From assembly GCF_002387245.1 (NCBI RefSeq), contig NZ_DGLD01000013.1, positions 293,919 through 357,918 of the forward strand: 64,000 bases of DNA, in the 5' to 3' direction. Both the position numbers and the translations under genes were made by a program. The stretch is from Brevundimonas sp. UBA4553 (GTDB lineage Bacteria > Pseudomonadota > Alphaproteobacteria > Caulobacterales > Caulobacteraceae). Of the stretch, positions 32,195 to 40,301 are shown piece after piece. The notes beneath the pieces are model-generated. The model made no database searches and had not been told where the DNA came from. It saw only the letters and a program-made list of their open reading frames with translations. Numbering within the stretch: position 1 is the stretch's first letter; every line of letters starts with the position of its first letter.

Positions 32195-33796
32195 TTAAGC
32201 CGCCTTCGCCACGCTATGTCGCGACAGCGCCAGTCGGATGGCGTTCAGCAGGGCGTCGGGCTGGATCGGCTTCTGCGCCACCCCGTCCATGCCGGCGGCC
32301 AGATATTCGGCCTCGTCGCGCGGGTCTGCGTTGGCGGTCAGGGCCAGGATGGGCACGGCGCCCGCCACCCCCGGCAGGGCGCGGATCGCCCGCGTCGCCG
32401 CCACTCCGTCCATCACCGGCATCTTCACGTCCATCAGGATCAGGTCGAAGGGGGCGAGCGTCGCCCGCTCCACAGCCTGCCGGCCGTCGTCGGCGGTCTC
32501 GTGGGTGCAGCCGAACAGCGCCAGCACCTTGCCCGCGACGAAGCGGTTGGCGGCGTGGTCGTCGACCACCAGCACGTGCAGGGTCTCGTGCGCGGTCGGG
32601 GCGGCGGTCCTGTCCTCGTCGCGCCGGGCGTCGGCCTCGGCCAGCGGCAGATGCAGGTCGAAGCGGAAACGCGCCCCGCCGGCGGGCGAGCGCTCCAGCG
32701 CCAGCGCCCCTTCCATCCGCTCGACGATCTGGCGACAGATGGCCAGACCCAGTCCGGCGCCGGCGCCGTGGCGCCCCGCCTCGCCGGTGTTGAAGGGCTC
32801 GAAGATGGCGACAGCCGCCGCGTCGCTGACGCCGGGTCCGCTGTCATCCACCACGGCGTCCAGCCGCACCCGGCCGTCGTCCAGCCGGGTGGTCAGCCGG
32901 ACCTCGACCGCACCCTCGTTGGTGAACTTCAGCGCATTGCCGATCAGGTTGTTCAGAAGCTGCTTCAGCCGCATCTCGTCGCCGACGACCCAGCGCGCCT
33001 CGACGGTGTCGGTCGCCACCGTCAGCCGCAGGTTCTTCTCTTCGGCGCGCGGCCGCCACAGGGCCGAGAGGTCCGCCGCCACCGCGTCGAGGTCCAGGGG
33101 CGCCGGCTCCAGCGTCAGGATGCCGGCCTCGGCCCGCGACATGTCCAGGGCGTCGGTCAGCAGCCGCAGCAGGCTGTTCCCGGAATCCAGAATGGTGCGG
33201 ACATAGGGCCGCAGGCCGTCCTGCGTCAGCTCGCGCTCCATCAGGGCGGCCACCCCCAGCACCCCGTTCAGCGGGGTGCGGATCTCGTGGCTCATCACCG
33301 CCAGGAACTCGGACTTGGCGCGGCTGGAGGCGCGGGCCTCGGCCTCGGCGCGGACCAGGTTCTGGGCCAGCTGGCTCATGGCCTCGGCGCGACGTTTGTG
33401 GATGGCCACGCCCGCCTGCAGCACGTGCAGACCGGCCCCGACCCCGACGTAGCGGCCGCGTGAAACGACGATGAAGCCTTTCAGCAGGGCGCCCAACCCT
33501 GCCGCATCCATGTTCTGGAACAGGACGTCGGCCGAGGCGTCGGCCTCGACCATCAGCGGCTCGGGCTCCATCAGGGCCGAGACGGGGCGGCGTGCATAGA
33601 GGGCCCGACCGAACTCGGCCGCCATCTTCAGGGTGAAGGCGTTGCGCTCGATCAGGCCGACGGGCCGTCCGTCCTCGTCCACCACGGCGATGACCAGGGT
33701 GTTCGGCTCATCCTGGAACCGGTCGAAGGCCTCGGCCCCAAAGGCGTCGGGCGCCATGGGCGGCGCCGCCTCGACGAAGTCTCCGATCCTGGCCAT
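32195..33796 (-). CDS. soluble hybrid histidine kinase with N-terminal CBS-like region and C-terminal receiver
   Basis: A 533-residue hybrid kinase with no membrane segment. Residues about 1-140 look like a degenerate CBS-domain pair (LVIAVVDEDGRPVGLIERNAF, PLMVEADASADVLFQNM). A HisKA domain follows with phosphoacceptor H170 (SHEIRTPLNGVLG), then the ATPase domain with N box (NLIGNALKFTNEG), G1 (DDSGPGV) and G2 (GAGAGLGLAIC). A receiver completes it with Asp456 (LILMDVKMPVMDG) and Lys509. It probably senses a cytosolic nucleotide or other ligand and phosphorylates an unlinked partner. The TonB receptor gene starts about 40 bases downstream. Confidence 0.9.
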   Translation of the reverse strand: MARIGDFVEAAPPMAPDAFGAEAFDRFQDEPNTLVIAVVDEDGRPVGLIERNAFTLKMAAEFGRALYARRPVSALMEPEPLMVEADASADVLFQNMDAAGLGALLKGFIVVSRGRYVGVGAGLHVLQAGVAIHKRRAEAMSQLAQNLVRAEAEARASSRAKSEFLAVMSHEIRTPLNGVLGVAALMERELTQDGLRPYVRTILDSGNSLLRLLTDALDMSRAEAGILTLEPAPLDLDAVAADLSALWRPRAEEKNLRLTVATDTVEARWVVGDEMRLKQLLNNLIGNALKFTNEGAVEVRLTTRLDDGRVRLDAVVDDSGPGVSDAAAVAIFEPFNTGEAGRHGAGAGLGLAICRQIVERMEGALALERSPAGGARFRFDLHLPLAEADARRDEDRTAAPTAHETLHVLVVDDHAANRFVAGKVLALFGCTHETADDGRQAVERATLAPFDLILMDVKMPVMDGVAATRAIRALPGVAGAVPILALTANADPRDEAEYLAAGMDGVAQKPIQPDALLNAIRLALSRHSVAKAA

Positions 33797-33913
33797 TTGG
33801 TCGCCCCTCCCGCTTATCGCGAGAGCGCAGTTAGGCCGGCGACGCTTAACAGCCGCTTTGCTGGAAATGAATGTTTTGCAAGGACAATTTGACGATTGAT
33901 CCGAGCGCGGACC

Positions 33914-35314
33914 TTAAAGTCGCGCCAGAAGCTCCGCCGCAAAGCTCGACAGGCTGTCGTCGCGCGCCCCCATGACCACGACCCGGTCGTCGGGCTTGGC
34001 GATCTCGACGATCCGGTCGCCGCAGTCGGCGCGGGTGGCTAGGGCCTCGGCCTGACGACCCTCGGCGCGCACGCCCGCCGCGATGTCCTCGGACCCCACG
34101 CTTCGGTCGGTGGTGCCGCCGTAATAGACCGGCTCGGGCATCAGCAGGACGTCGTTTTCGCGCATCAGCCCGGCGAAGCCCTCGATGAACTCCCGCTGCA
34201 TCAGCTTCAGCGGGCCGAAGCCGTGGGGCTGGAACAGGACCAGCAGCCGCCCGTCGAAGGCGTGCAGGGTCTTCAGCGTGGCGGCGATCTTGTCGGGGTT
34301 GTGGGCGAAGTCGTCGATGACGGTGACGCCGTTCCGTGTCCCCACCACCTCCAGCCGCCGCCGGATGCCGGCGAAGCTCTCCAGCGCCGCGACCGCCGCA
34401 TCGACCGAGACGCCCAGGGCCTTGACCGCGCCCAGGGCCGCCAGGGCGTTGGCGACATTGTGCGCGCCGGGCACGTTCAGCACGACCGGACGTGGAGCCT
34501 CGCCGCGTACCCGCAGCTCGAAGCTCATGCCGGTCGGCAGGGGCTTGAGGTCGTGCGCCGACAGGTCGGCCTCTTCCTCGCCCAGGGCGAAGGTGATCGC
34601 CTTGCCCGTCGGCAGGGCCAACGCCAGTTCCTGGGCCAGCGCCGCCGTCTCGGGATTGTCGAGGTTCAGAACCGCCGTCGTCGCCCGTCCGACGAAGCCG
34701 CCGAACAGGTCGCGCAGTTCCTCCATCGACTTGTGGTCCAGCGAGATGTTGGAGACGACCGCGACGGTGGCGTCATAGCGGGCGATGGAGCCGTCGCTCT
34801 CGTCCACCTCGGCCACGAACAGGTCGGGTCCGCCGACCAGGGCGCTGGCGAAGGGATGGTCCGCGTCGGCGAAGTTCTTCATCACCGCCCCGTTGACCAC
34901 GGTCGGCCGGCGTCCCGCCCGGTCCAGGATCCAGGCGATCATGCCGGTGATGGTCGACTTGCCGCTGGTGCCCGCCACCCCGATCGAGGTCGGGGCCGCA
35001 TTGAACAGCTCGCTCAGCAACTGGGGGCGGGTCTTGATGGCGGCGCCGACGCGCCTGGCCGCGCCAATGTCCGGCACCGTTTCCTCGACCGCCCCGGTGG
35101 CGACGACGATCTGGTCTGCGCCGGTCACGCCCGATCCGTCCTGCGGATGCAGGGCGACGCCGTGGGCGCGCAGCCAGTCGAACTTGTCCGGCGTGCGCCC
35201 TTGGTCCAGCGCCCGGTCCGAGCCCGCGATGCGGTTGCCCTGGGCCTGAACGATCATGGCCAGGGGCAGCATGCCGGACCCGCCGACGCCGCAGAAGAAA
35301 TAGTCTTTGTTCAT
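33914..35314 (-). CDS. mpl: Mur ligase, Mpl-like (UDP-MurNAc:tripeptide ligase)
   Basis: A 466-residue Mur ligase. It shows an N-terminal Rossmann motif (FFCGVGGSGMLPLA), the ATP P-loop GTSGKST at 115-121, the DESDGS and SNISLDH segments and a C-terminal domain with GFGPLKLMQ. The length and the PHGFGPLKL motif fit Mpl (reattaching murein tripeptide to UDP-MurNAc) better than dcw-cluster MurC. Support comes from the divergently oriented LD-carboxypeptidase gene, which makes the tripeptide Mpl uses. I start at the ATG at 35314 (MNKDYFF). MurC remains an alternative. Confidence 0.8.
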   Translation of the reverse strand: MNKDYFFCGVGGSGMLPLAMIVQAQGNRIAGSDRALDQGRTPDKFDWLRAHGVALHPQDGSGVTGADQIVVATGAVEETVPDIGAARRVGAAIKTRPQLLSELFNAAPTSIGVAGTSGKSTITGMIAWILDRAGRRPTVVNGAVMKNFADADHPFASALVGGPDLFVAEVDESDGSIARYDATVAVVSNISLDHKSMEELRDLFGGFVGRATTAVLNLDNPETAALAQELALALPTGKAITFALGEEEADLSAHDLKPLPTGMSFELRVRGEAPRPVVLNVPGAHNVANALAALGAVKALGVSVDAAVAALESFAGIRRRLEVVGTRNGVTVIDDFAHNPDKIAATLKTLHAFDGRLLVLFQPHGFGPLKLMQREFIEGFAGLMRENDVLLMPEPVYYGGTTDRSVGSEDIAAGVRAEGRQAEALATRADCGDRIVEIAKPDDRVVVMGARDDSLSSFAAELLARL

Positions 35315-35396
35315 CGGCTTGATTTTGACGCGCGAAACCGGGGAATGTCCGACGGCCTGACTAGCACGGGCGACGCCGGAGGCCAGCCCCATCGCC

Positions 35397-36248
35397 ATGT
35401 CTGCATCGTTCAAGCCAGGTCCTTTCAAGATCGGCGTCGTCAACGCCAGTTCGCGTCTGGACCCCGCGCGCGGCGCGGCCATCCAGGCCTGGATGGATCA
35501 GGCCTATCCGGGCGGCGAGGTGCAACTGGTCTTTCATCCGTCGGTCTTCAACAAGCATGGCCATTTCGGCGGCGACGACGCCACCCGCGCCCGCGCCTTC
35601 GTCGAGTTCGCCAATGATCCGCGTATCGGCGCCGTCTGGTTCGCGCGCGGCGGCTACGGCGCCTGCCGCATCGCCGAGGCCGTCCTGCCGCAACTGAACG
35701 CGGTGGCCAGGAAGAAGCGCTACCTCGGCTATTCCGACGCCGGCAGCCTGCTGGCCCTGCTCTACAAGGCGGGCTTCCCCCATGTGGCCCACGGCCCGAT
35801 GGCCTCGGATGGGGCGCGGCACGAGGCGACTGGTCGTCGCGCGGTGGACTGGCTGGTCAGCGGCGACCGCGCTGCGCTGGAGCCCTCGCTGCTGGACGAC
35901 CCGCGCCCGGCCGTGGCCTTCAATCTGACCATCCTCAATGAACTGGTCGGCACGGCGCTGGAGCCGGACCTGTCGGGCCACGTCATCATGCTGGAAGAGG
36001 TGTCCGAGGCCCTCTACCGCGTCGACCGGATGATGTTCCACCTGACCGGTCAGGCCTCGATCCGGCGCGCGGCGGGCATCCGTCTGGGCCGGGTGTCGGA
36101 CGTCACGCCCAATGATCCCGACTTCGGCCTGACGGCGGAAGAGATCGTCCGCTACTGGTGCGCGCGCTCGGGCGTTCCTTACCTGGGGAGCGCCGACATC
36201 GGCCACGACCGGGACAACAAGGTGGTGCCCTTCGGGACGAACCGCTGA
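35397..36248 (+). CDS. ldcA: LD-carboxypeptidase (peptidase family S66)
   Basis: A 283-residue S66 peptidase that removes the terminal D-Ala from murein tetrapeptides in the cytoplasm. The triad is Ser113 (GYSDAGSLL), a Glu at 200-201 (MLEEVSE) and His270 (IGHDRDNKVVPFG). The RGGYGACRI turn is also conserved. It is divergent from the Mpl-like gene, with 82 bases between them, consistent with a muropeptide-recycling pair. GGAGG occurs about 20 bases before the ATG, so the ribosome site is not ideal. Confidence 0.92.
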   Translation: MSASFKPGPFKIGVVNASSRLDPARGAAIQAWMDQAYPGGEVQLVFHPSVFNKHGHFGGDDATRARAFVEFANDPRIGAVWFARGGYGACRIAEAVLPQLNAVARKKRYLGYSDAGSLLALLYKAGFPHVAHGPMASDGARHEATGRRAVDWLVSGDRAALEPSLLDDPRPAVAFNLTILNELVGTALEPDLSGHVIMLEEVSEALYRVDRMMFHLTGQASIRRAAGIRLGRVSDVTPNDPDFGLTAEEIVRYWCARSGVPYLGSADIGHDRDNKVVPFGTNR

Positions 36249-36251
36249 AAT

Positions 36252-36365
36252 CCGTCATCCCGGCCCAGCCTCTCGCAGAGAGGCGCAGAGCCGGGACCGC
36301 TCAAGGCGCCGCCGTCTGCATTTCCTGCTGTCCCGGATAGCGGCTGCGCCGCTTCCGGATGACGG
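36252..36365. repeat. intergenic inverted repeat (CCGTCATCCCGG type)
   Basis: CCGTCATCCCGG (36252-36263) and CCGGATGACGG (36355-36365) bracket about 90 bases containing further hairpins (CAGCCTCTCGCAGAGAGGC). It fills the gap between convergent ldcA and the aspartic protease gene, where it could act as a bidirectional transcription barrier. Confidence 0.65.
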
Positions 36366-36376
36366 GAAGGCCGGTG

Positions 36377-36868
36377 CTAGCCCTTGAAGGTCAGGCCTTC
36401 GGGTCGCGCTTCAAAACCTGACAACCGGCCCAGATAGCTCATGCCCAGCAGCGAGGCGGGCATGTCGGCGTCCACCACCAGGGCGTCGACCGCCGTCAGT
36501 CGGACACCGGCCACCGCCAGGGAAGGCAGAACGACCGGCGCCGCCTTTACCGGCCCGGAGGCGGTGTTCAGCGTGCGGGTGAAGTCTCGGGCCCCAACGC
36601 TGACGCCGGCCCGCTCCGCGTCGGCGCGGCTCAGGGTCACGACGCTGGCGCCGGTATCGACCAGCATCCGCATGGGGCGGCCGTCCACGATCGCCTCGGC
36701 CCAGTAGTGGCCGTCGGCTGAACGGGCCACGGACGGGGCGCTGGATACCAGGCTGGCGGCCTGGGCTTCGCCCGCGCCGTCCATCCAGCGCAAAGCGCCG
36801 GCGCAGGCCAGCGACGACGCTAGGGCGGCGGCGAAAACGACAGCAGAGCGCGGATCGATACGGATCAT
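36377..36868 (-). CDS. retropepsin-like membrane-anchored aspartic protease (TIGR02281 type)
   Basis: A 163-residue protein with an N-terminal membrane anchor (about residues 9-26) and a single retropepsin-like domain: catalytic DTGAS at 71-75, then LLGMSYLGRLSGFEA, the hydrophobic-Gly motif of clan AA. Proteins of this type (TIGR02281) are common in alphaproteobacteria and would dimerise to form an active site in the periplasm. I start at ATG 36868 (MIRIDPRS). Substrate unknown. Confidence 0.87.
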   Translation of the reverse strand: MIRIDPRSAVVFAAALASSLACAGALRWMDGAGEAQAASLVSSAPSVARSADGHYWAEAIVDGRPMRMLVDTGASVVTLSRADAERAGVSVGARDFTRTLNTASGPVKAAPVVLPSLAVAGVRLTAVDALVVDADMPASLLGMSYLGRLSGFEARPEGLTFKG

Positions 36869-36975
36869 GACCCCAATCTGCCGCAAGGGTCTTGGCGTCC
36901 GGTGAAGCGATACGGCGAACGAAAGGTTGACGGACGATCGGCGTTACGTGCGGTGCGCGACCCTCCTCTGCAGGC

Positions 36976-37203
36976 CTATTCGCCCAGCAGCACCGGGTCG
37001 ATCAACCGCCGCCGCTCGCCCAGTTCCGCCATGATCGTCGCCCGTTCCTCATCGCTCATCCGGCTCCAGGTCGCGATCTCCGGCAGGGTGCGGAAACAGC
37101 CCAGGCACAGGCCCGAGGCCCCGTCCACGGTGCAGACCATAACGCAGGGCGTGGCGACGGCGCGGGGCGGTCGGGCAGAAGAGGCGGCGGGCGGCTGGCT
37201 CAT
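36976..37203 (-). CDS. DUF1289 small Cys-containing protein
   Basis: A 75-residue protein of the DUF1289 family. The four-Cys pattern TPCVMVC...GLCLGCFRTLPEIATW could bind a metal ion or Fe-S cluster. A helical SDEERATIMAELGERRR tail follows. Family members are widespread in proteobacteria without an established function. It is a single gene between the protease and the 52-residue unit, with its own start at 37203. Confidence 0.85.
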   Translation of the reverse strand: MSQPPAASSARPPRAVATPCVMVCTVDGASGLCLGCFRTLPEIATWSRMSDEERATIMAELGERRRLIDPVLLGE

Positions 37204-37251
37204 GGTTTTATGACGTTGAAACTACAATACGTCCGACTTCGGACCAAAATC

Positions 37252-37280
37252 TTGACTTTTTAACCAGGCCGCGCTATCTG
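37252..37280 (+). promoter_or_regulatory. sigma-70-type promoter of the 52-residue gene
   Basis: TTGACT (37252-37257), a 17-base spacer and TATCTG (37275-37280) sit in a locally AT-rich stretch, unusual for this window. Transcription would start near 37287, giving a leader of about 80 bases before the ATG at 37369. Confidence 0.6.
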
Positions 37281-37368
37281 GGATCCTGACGCGAAACGAC
37301 TATGACGGTGAGATTCCCGATAAGCACGACGCGTCTTCTTTCATCGTTCAACGAAAGGAGACGCCCAA

Positions 37369-37527
37369 ATGAACGACAAGGACCGTAACCTCCAGCACGC
37401 CATGATGTCCTTCGCCCTGTGGGGCGGGATGCTGGTCAACACGAAGCAGATGAACCCCGCCAACAACCGCGCGGTCAGTCATCCCTCGAACTTCGTGCCC
37501 ATAACGATCAAACGACCGCGCGCGTAG
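37369..37527 (+). CDS. 52-residue small protein, unknown
   Basis: A short gene that is a complete transcription unit: promoter at 37252, a strong AAAGGAG site eight bases before the ATG, 52 codons to TAG and an intrinsic terminator at 37556. The product begins MNDKDRNLQHAMMSFALWGG, is Met-, Asn- and His-rich in the middle and ends basic (ITIKRPRA). One short hydrophobic stretch (about residues 13-24) is too short for a confident membrane helix. I do not recognise it. The overlapping upstream ATG at 37302 would give a 28-residue Arg-rich peptide with no ribosome site. Confidence 0.7.
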   Translation: MNDKDRNLQHAMMSFALWGGMLVNTKQMNPANNRAVSHPSNFVPITIKRPRA

Positions 37528-37555
37528 TCGCGAGGACATTGATCCAACCCGCAAG

Positions 37556-37581
37556 CCCCGGTCAGAACGACCGGGGTTTTT
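37556..37581 (+). terminator. intrinsic terminator
   Basis: An 8-bp stem CCCCGGTC / GACCGGGG with a 5-base loop followed by TTTTT. It ends the 52-residue gene and isolates it from the enoyl-CoA hydratase. Confidence 0.9.
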
Positions 37582-37648
37582 CAATTCCACTTGCCTTCGC
37601 TCCGCCGCCCCGCTGAAACCGGCTCCATCTTTCAAGAGGAGCGTCGCC

Positions 37649-38446
37649 ATGGGTCTGATCGTCGAGGAGCGCCACGGCGCGGTCATGGTCTGGACCCTGA
37701 CCCGGCCGGATCGGCTGAACGCCCTGCCGGATCTGGACGACGGCGAGGCCTTCGCCGCGGCCTGCGAAGCGGTAAACGCCGATCCGTCGATCCGCTGCGT
37801 GGTCATGACGGGGGCGGGGCGGGCCTTTTCGGCGGGCGGCGACCTGAAGGCGATGAAGGCCCGCGCCGACCTGTTCGAGGGCTCGGGCGCCGCCATCCGC
37901 GAACGCTATCGCCGCGTCGTCCACCGCATCGTCCGCTCGCTTTACGGGCTGGAGGTTCCGCTGATCGCCGCCGTCAACGGCCCGGCCATGGGTCTGGGCT
38001 GCGACATCGCCGGCCTGGGCGACATCCGCATCGCCTCGGATCGCGCCAGTTTCGGCGTGCCCTTCATGAAGCTGGGCATCATCCCCGGCGACGGCGGGTC
38101 CTGGCTGCTGCCGAGGAACGTCGGCTATGTCCGCGCGGCCGAAATGCTGTTCACCGCCCGCTCCATCGACGCTGAAACGGCGGACCAGTGGGGTCTGGTC
38201 AACCGCGTGGTTCCGCATGAGACCCTGATGGACGAGGCCATGGCCACGGCCACCCAGATCGCCGCCCAGCCGCCCCAGGCCCTGCGCATGGCCAAGAGCC
38301 TGCTGCGTCAGGGCCGCGACATGAATTTCGATCAGATGCTGGAGCTGTCGGCCGCCATTCAGGCCCTGGCCCACCTGACCGACGACCACATCGAGGGCGT
38401 CACCGCGGTGCTGGAAAAGCGGCCGGGCGACTTCACCGGGAACTGA
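37649..38446 (+). CDS. enoyl-CoA hydratase/isomerase family protein
   Basis: A 265-residue crotonase-fold protein. The oxyanion-hole segments AFSAGGDLKAMK (near residue 61) and ALYGLEVPLIAAVNGPAMGLGCDIA-like region are conserved. At the usual catalytic Glu positions it has KLGIIPGDGGSWLLPRNVG, with Asp replacing the second Glu, as in several hydratase/isomerase paralogues. AAGAGGAG precedes the ATG at 37649. Likely acts on an acyl-CoA in beta-oxidation or a side pathway; specific substrate unknown. Confidence 0.88.
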   Translation: MGLIVEERHGAVMVWTLTRPDRLNALPDLDDGEAFAAACEAVNADPSIRCVVMTGAGRAFSAGGDLKAMKARADLFEGSGAAIRERYRRVVHRIVRSLYGLEVPLIAAVNGPAMGLGCDIAGLGDIRIASDRASFGVPFMKLGIIPGDGGSWLLPRNVGYVRAAEMLFTARSIDAETADQWGLVNRVVPHETLMDEAMATATQIAAQPPQALRMAKSLLRQGRDMNFDQMLELSAAIQALAHLTDDHIEGVTAVLEKRPGDFTGN

Positions 38447-38457
38447 TCGGACAACAA

Positions 38458-38485
38458 AAAAGGGGCCTCTCGCGAGGCCCCTTTT
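38458..38485. terminator. bidirectional intrinsic terminator
   Basis: A perfect 12-bp stem (AAAAGGGGCCTC / GAGGCCCCTTTT) with a TCGC tetraloop lies between the convergent enoyl-CoA hydratase and the exporter operon; the A- and T-rich arm ends give a U-tract in both directions. Confidence 0.93.
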
Positions 38486-38503
38486 CCATTTCAGTCCTCG
38501 CCC

Positions 38504-39520
38504 TTAGCGGCGGGCCGGGGTCTGCATCGAGCGGTTGGCGGGCACGCCCGTGACATTGGTGTCGCGCTTCGCGCCGGCCGCCTGGCCCGGCTTCATGAAC
38601 TTGACCAGGACGCGCTGGCCGATCAGCAGCGGAGCGTCGTTGACGGCCACCACCACTTCGACCACGCGCTCGTCGGTGCGCTGCGAGGGATCGTCCGAGG
38701 CCAGCTTGCGGGCGCCGAAGACGGCGGCGCGGCGCAGGACCTTGCCGATATAGACCTTGGACGGGTCGCCTTCCGGCGTGATCTCGACGGCCTGATCCGG
38801 GGTGATGTTGGGGATGTCGGCCTCGACAATTTCGGCGCGGGCGATGCGCGGGGCGTCGGGTTCCAGATCGAACATGTTGGACACGTTCAGGGTCGAGGCG
38901 CCGGCGCCGGGATTGGCGTAGCGGCGGACGATGCGGCCGTCCTGCGGCGCGCGGATCACCGTCAGTTCGACGTTGTAGGCCGCCTGGTCGCGACGGGCGC
39001 GGGCTGTCTGGATGGCCGACTGCTGGGCCGTCAGGCGCGCCTGGGCCGAGGCGATGGCGTCACGGGCCTGATCCAGGCGCTGGGCGGCGACGAAGTTGGT
39101 CGAAACCAGCTTCTGCAGGCGGTCGTACTCGCGCTGGGCGGTGGCGATGTCGACGTTGATCAGGCGCAGCTGGCTTTCCGCCTGGGCCACGTCGGCGGCG
39201 GCGCTTTGCAGCGACAGGCGGGGCTCGTCGTCTTCCTGGCGAGCCAGGATCTGGCCGGCCGTGACGCGGTCGCCTTCCTGCACCAGGACTTCGCGCACCA
39301 CGCCGCCGCGACGGGCCGCGATCTGGATGATGCCGCCCTCGATGTCGACCTTGCCGTTGGCGATGGCCGCATAGGGGCTCTCGACCTTCTTCTCGGCGGC
39401 GGCGGCGGCTTCGGCCTTCTTGGCGGCCTGGGCGTTCTGGAACAGGCTGAAGCCGATGATCAGCGCGATCACGGCCACGAGGCCGATCCAGAGCCATTTG
39501 TTTTTCAGGAAAGCGGGCAT
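38504..39520 (-). CDS. HlyD/DevB-like periplasmic adaptor of an ABC exporter
   Basis: A 338-residue membrane-fusion protein. One N-terminal transmembrane helix (about residues 8-28) is followed by a lipoyl half-motif (GGIIQIAARRGGVVREVLVQEGDRVTAGQILA), an alpha-helical hairpin rich in Ala/Gln (AQAESQLRLINVDIATAQREYDRLQ) and beta-barrel segments. It is the last gene of a DevC-DevA-DevB-like set and would couple the inner-membrane ABC transporter to an outer-membrane channel. The cargo is unknown; DevABC homologues export glycolipids or small molecules. Confidence 0.88.
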   Translation of the reverse strand: MPAFLKNKWLWIGLVAVIALIIGFSLFQNAQAAKKAEAAAAAEKKVESPYAAIANGKVDIEGGIIQIAARRGGVVREVLVQEGDRVTAGQILARQEDDEPRLSLQSAAADVAQAESQLRLINVDIATAQREYDRLQKLVSTNFVAAQRLDQARDAIASAQARLTAQQSAIQTARARRDQAAYNVELTVIRAPQDGRIVRRYANPGAGASTLNVSNMFDLEPDAPRIARAEIVEADIPNITPDQAVEITPEGDPSKVYIGKVLRRAAVFGARKLASDDPSQRTDERVVEVVVAVNDAPLLIGQRVLVKFMKPGQAAGAKRDTNVTGVPANRSMQTPARR

Positions 39521-39545
39521 GTGAGGCGTCCTTGAGGATCGGTGT

Positions 39546-40301
39546 CTAGTGCGAGGCCAGAACGGCGTCGGGATTGGGGGTGCGGCGCTGATCGTCGATG
39601 ATCACGCCGTCTTCGATGTGGATGACCCGGTCGGCCCAGGCTTCCAGGCGTGGGTCGTGGGTCACGCAGATGACCGCGGCGCCATGCTCGGTGGCGGCAC
39701 GACGCAGCAGCTTGATGACCACCTGACCGTTCTCGCCGTCCAGGGCCGACGTCGGTTCGTCGGCGAACAGGATCTGCGGGTCCTTGGCCAGGGCGCGGGC
39801 GATGGCGACGCGCTGCTTCTCGCCGCCGGACAGGGCCGCCGGCCGCTGGTGCAGGCGATGGCCCAGGCCGACCTCTTCCAGCGCCAGGGTGGCGCGCTTC
39901 TTGGCCTGATCCGGGGTCAGACCCTGGAACTTCAGCACCGTCGTCACCTGCTGCAGGGCGCTGAGCGACGGGAACAGGTTGAAGCCCTGGAAGATGAAGC
40001 CGCAGTGATCCAGCCGGAACTTGTCCAGGCGCCCCGTCGACAGCTTCCACAGGTCATCCACGTCCAGGGCGTCGACCCGACCCGCTTCGGGCTTCAGCAG
40101 GCCGGACAGGGCGGCGATCAGGGTCGACTTGCCCGACCCGGACGGGCCCATGACCATGGTCAGGTCGCCGTGGCGGGCATCGAAATTCACGCCTTTCAGC
40201 ACCTCGACATAGTTCTTGCCGGACTTGAACCGTTTGATCAGACCCTTGGCCTCGATGGCGAACTCGCCATGCTTGCCGTGAACTTTCGTATGCATGTTCA
40301 T
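39546..40301 (-). CDS. ABC transporter ATPase (DevA/LolD-like)
   Basis: A 251-residue ATPase with Walker A GPSGSGKST, Q-loop FIFQGFNLFPSLSA, signature LSGGEKQRVAIARALA, Walker B ILFADEP and the switch His in CVTHDPR. Its ATG at 40301 overlaps the permease stop (ATGA), so it belongs to the same exporter. The MacB/LolD/DevA type works with a single FtsX-like permease. Longer in-frame sequence upstream is antisense-like and overlaps the permease. Confidence 0.93.
   Translation of the reverse strand: MNMHTKVHGKHGEFAIEAKGLIKRFKSGKNYVEVLKGVNFDARHGDLTMVMGPSGSGKSTLIAALSGLLKPEAGRVDALDVDDLWKLSTGRLDKFRLDHCGFIFQGFNLFPSLSALQQVTTVLKFQGLTPDQAKKRATLALEEVGLGHRLHQRPAALSGGEKQRVAIARALAKDPQILFADEPTSALDGENGQVVIKLLRRAATEHGAAVICVTHDPRLEAWADRVIHIEDGVIIDDQRRTPNPDAVLASH

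Noticed and set aside
29914..32793. 959-codon plus-strand open frame
   Set aside because: Low-complexity Arg/Gly/Gln-rich shadow of the TonB receptor and the hybrid kinase.
32195..33796. Membrane-bound sensor kinase
   Set aside because: No transmembrane helix; the N-terminal region looks like a soluble CBS-type module.
37302..37388. 28-residue Arg-rich upstream ORF overlapping the 52-codon gene
   Set aside because: No ribosome binding site and no recognisable character; noted only as a possible leader.
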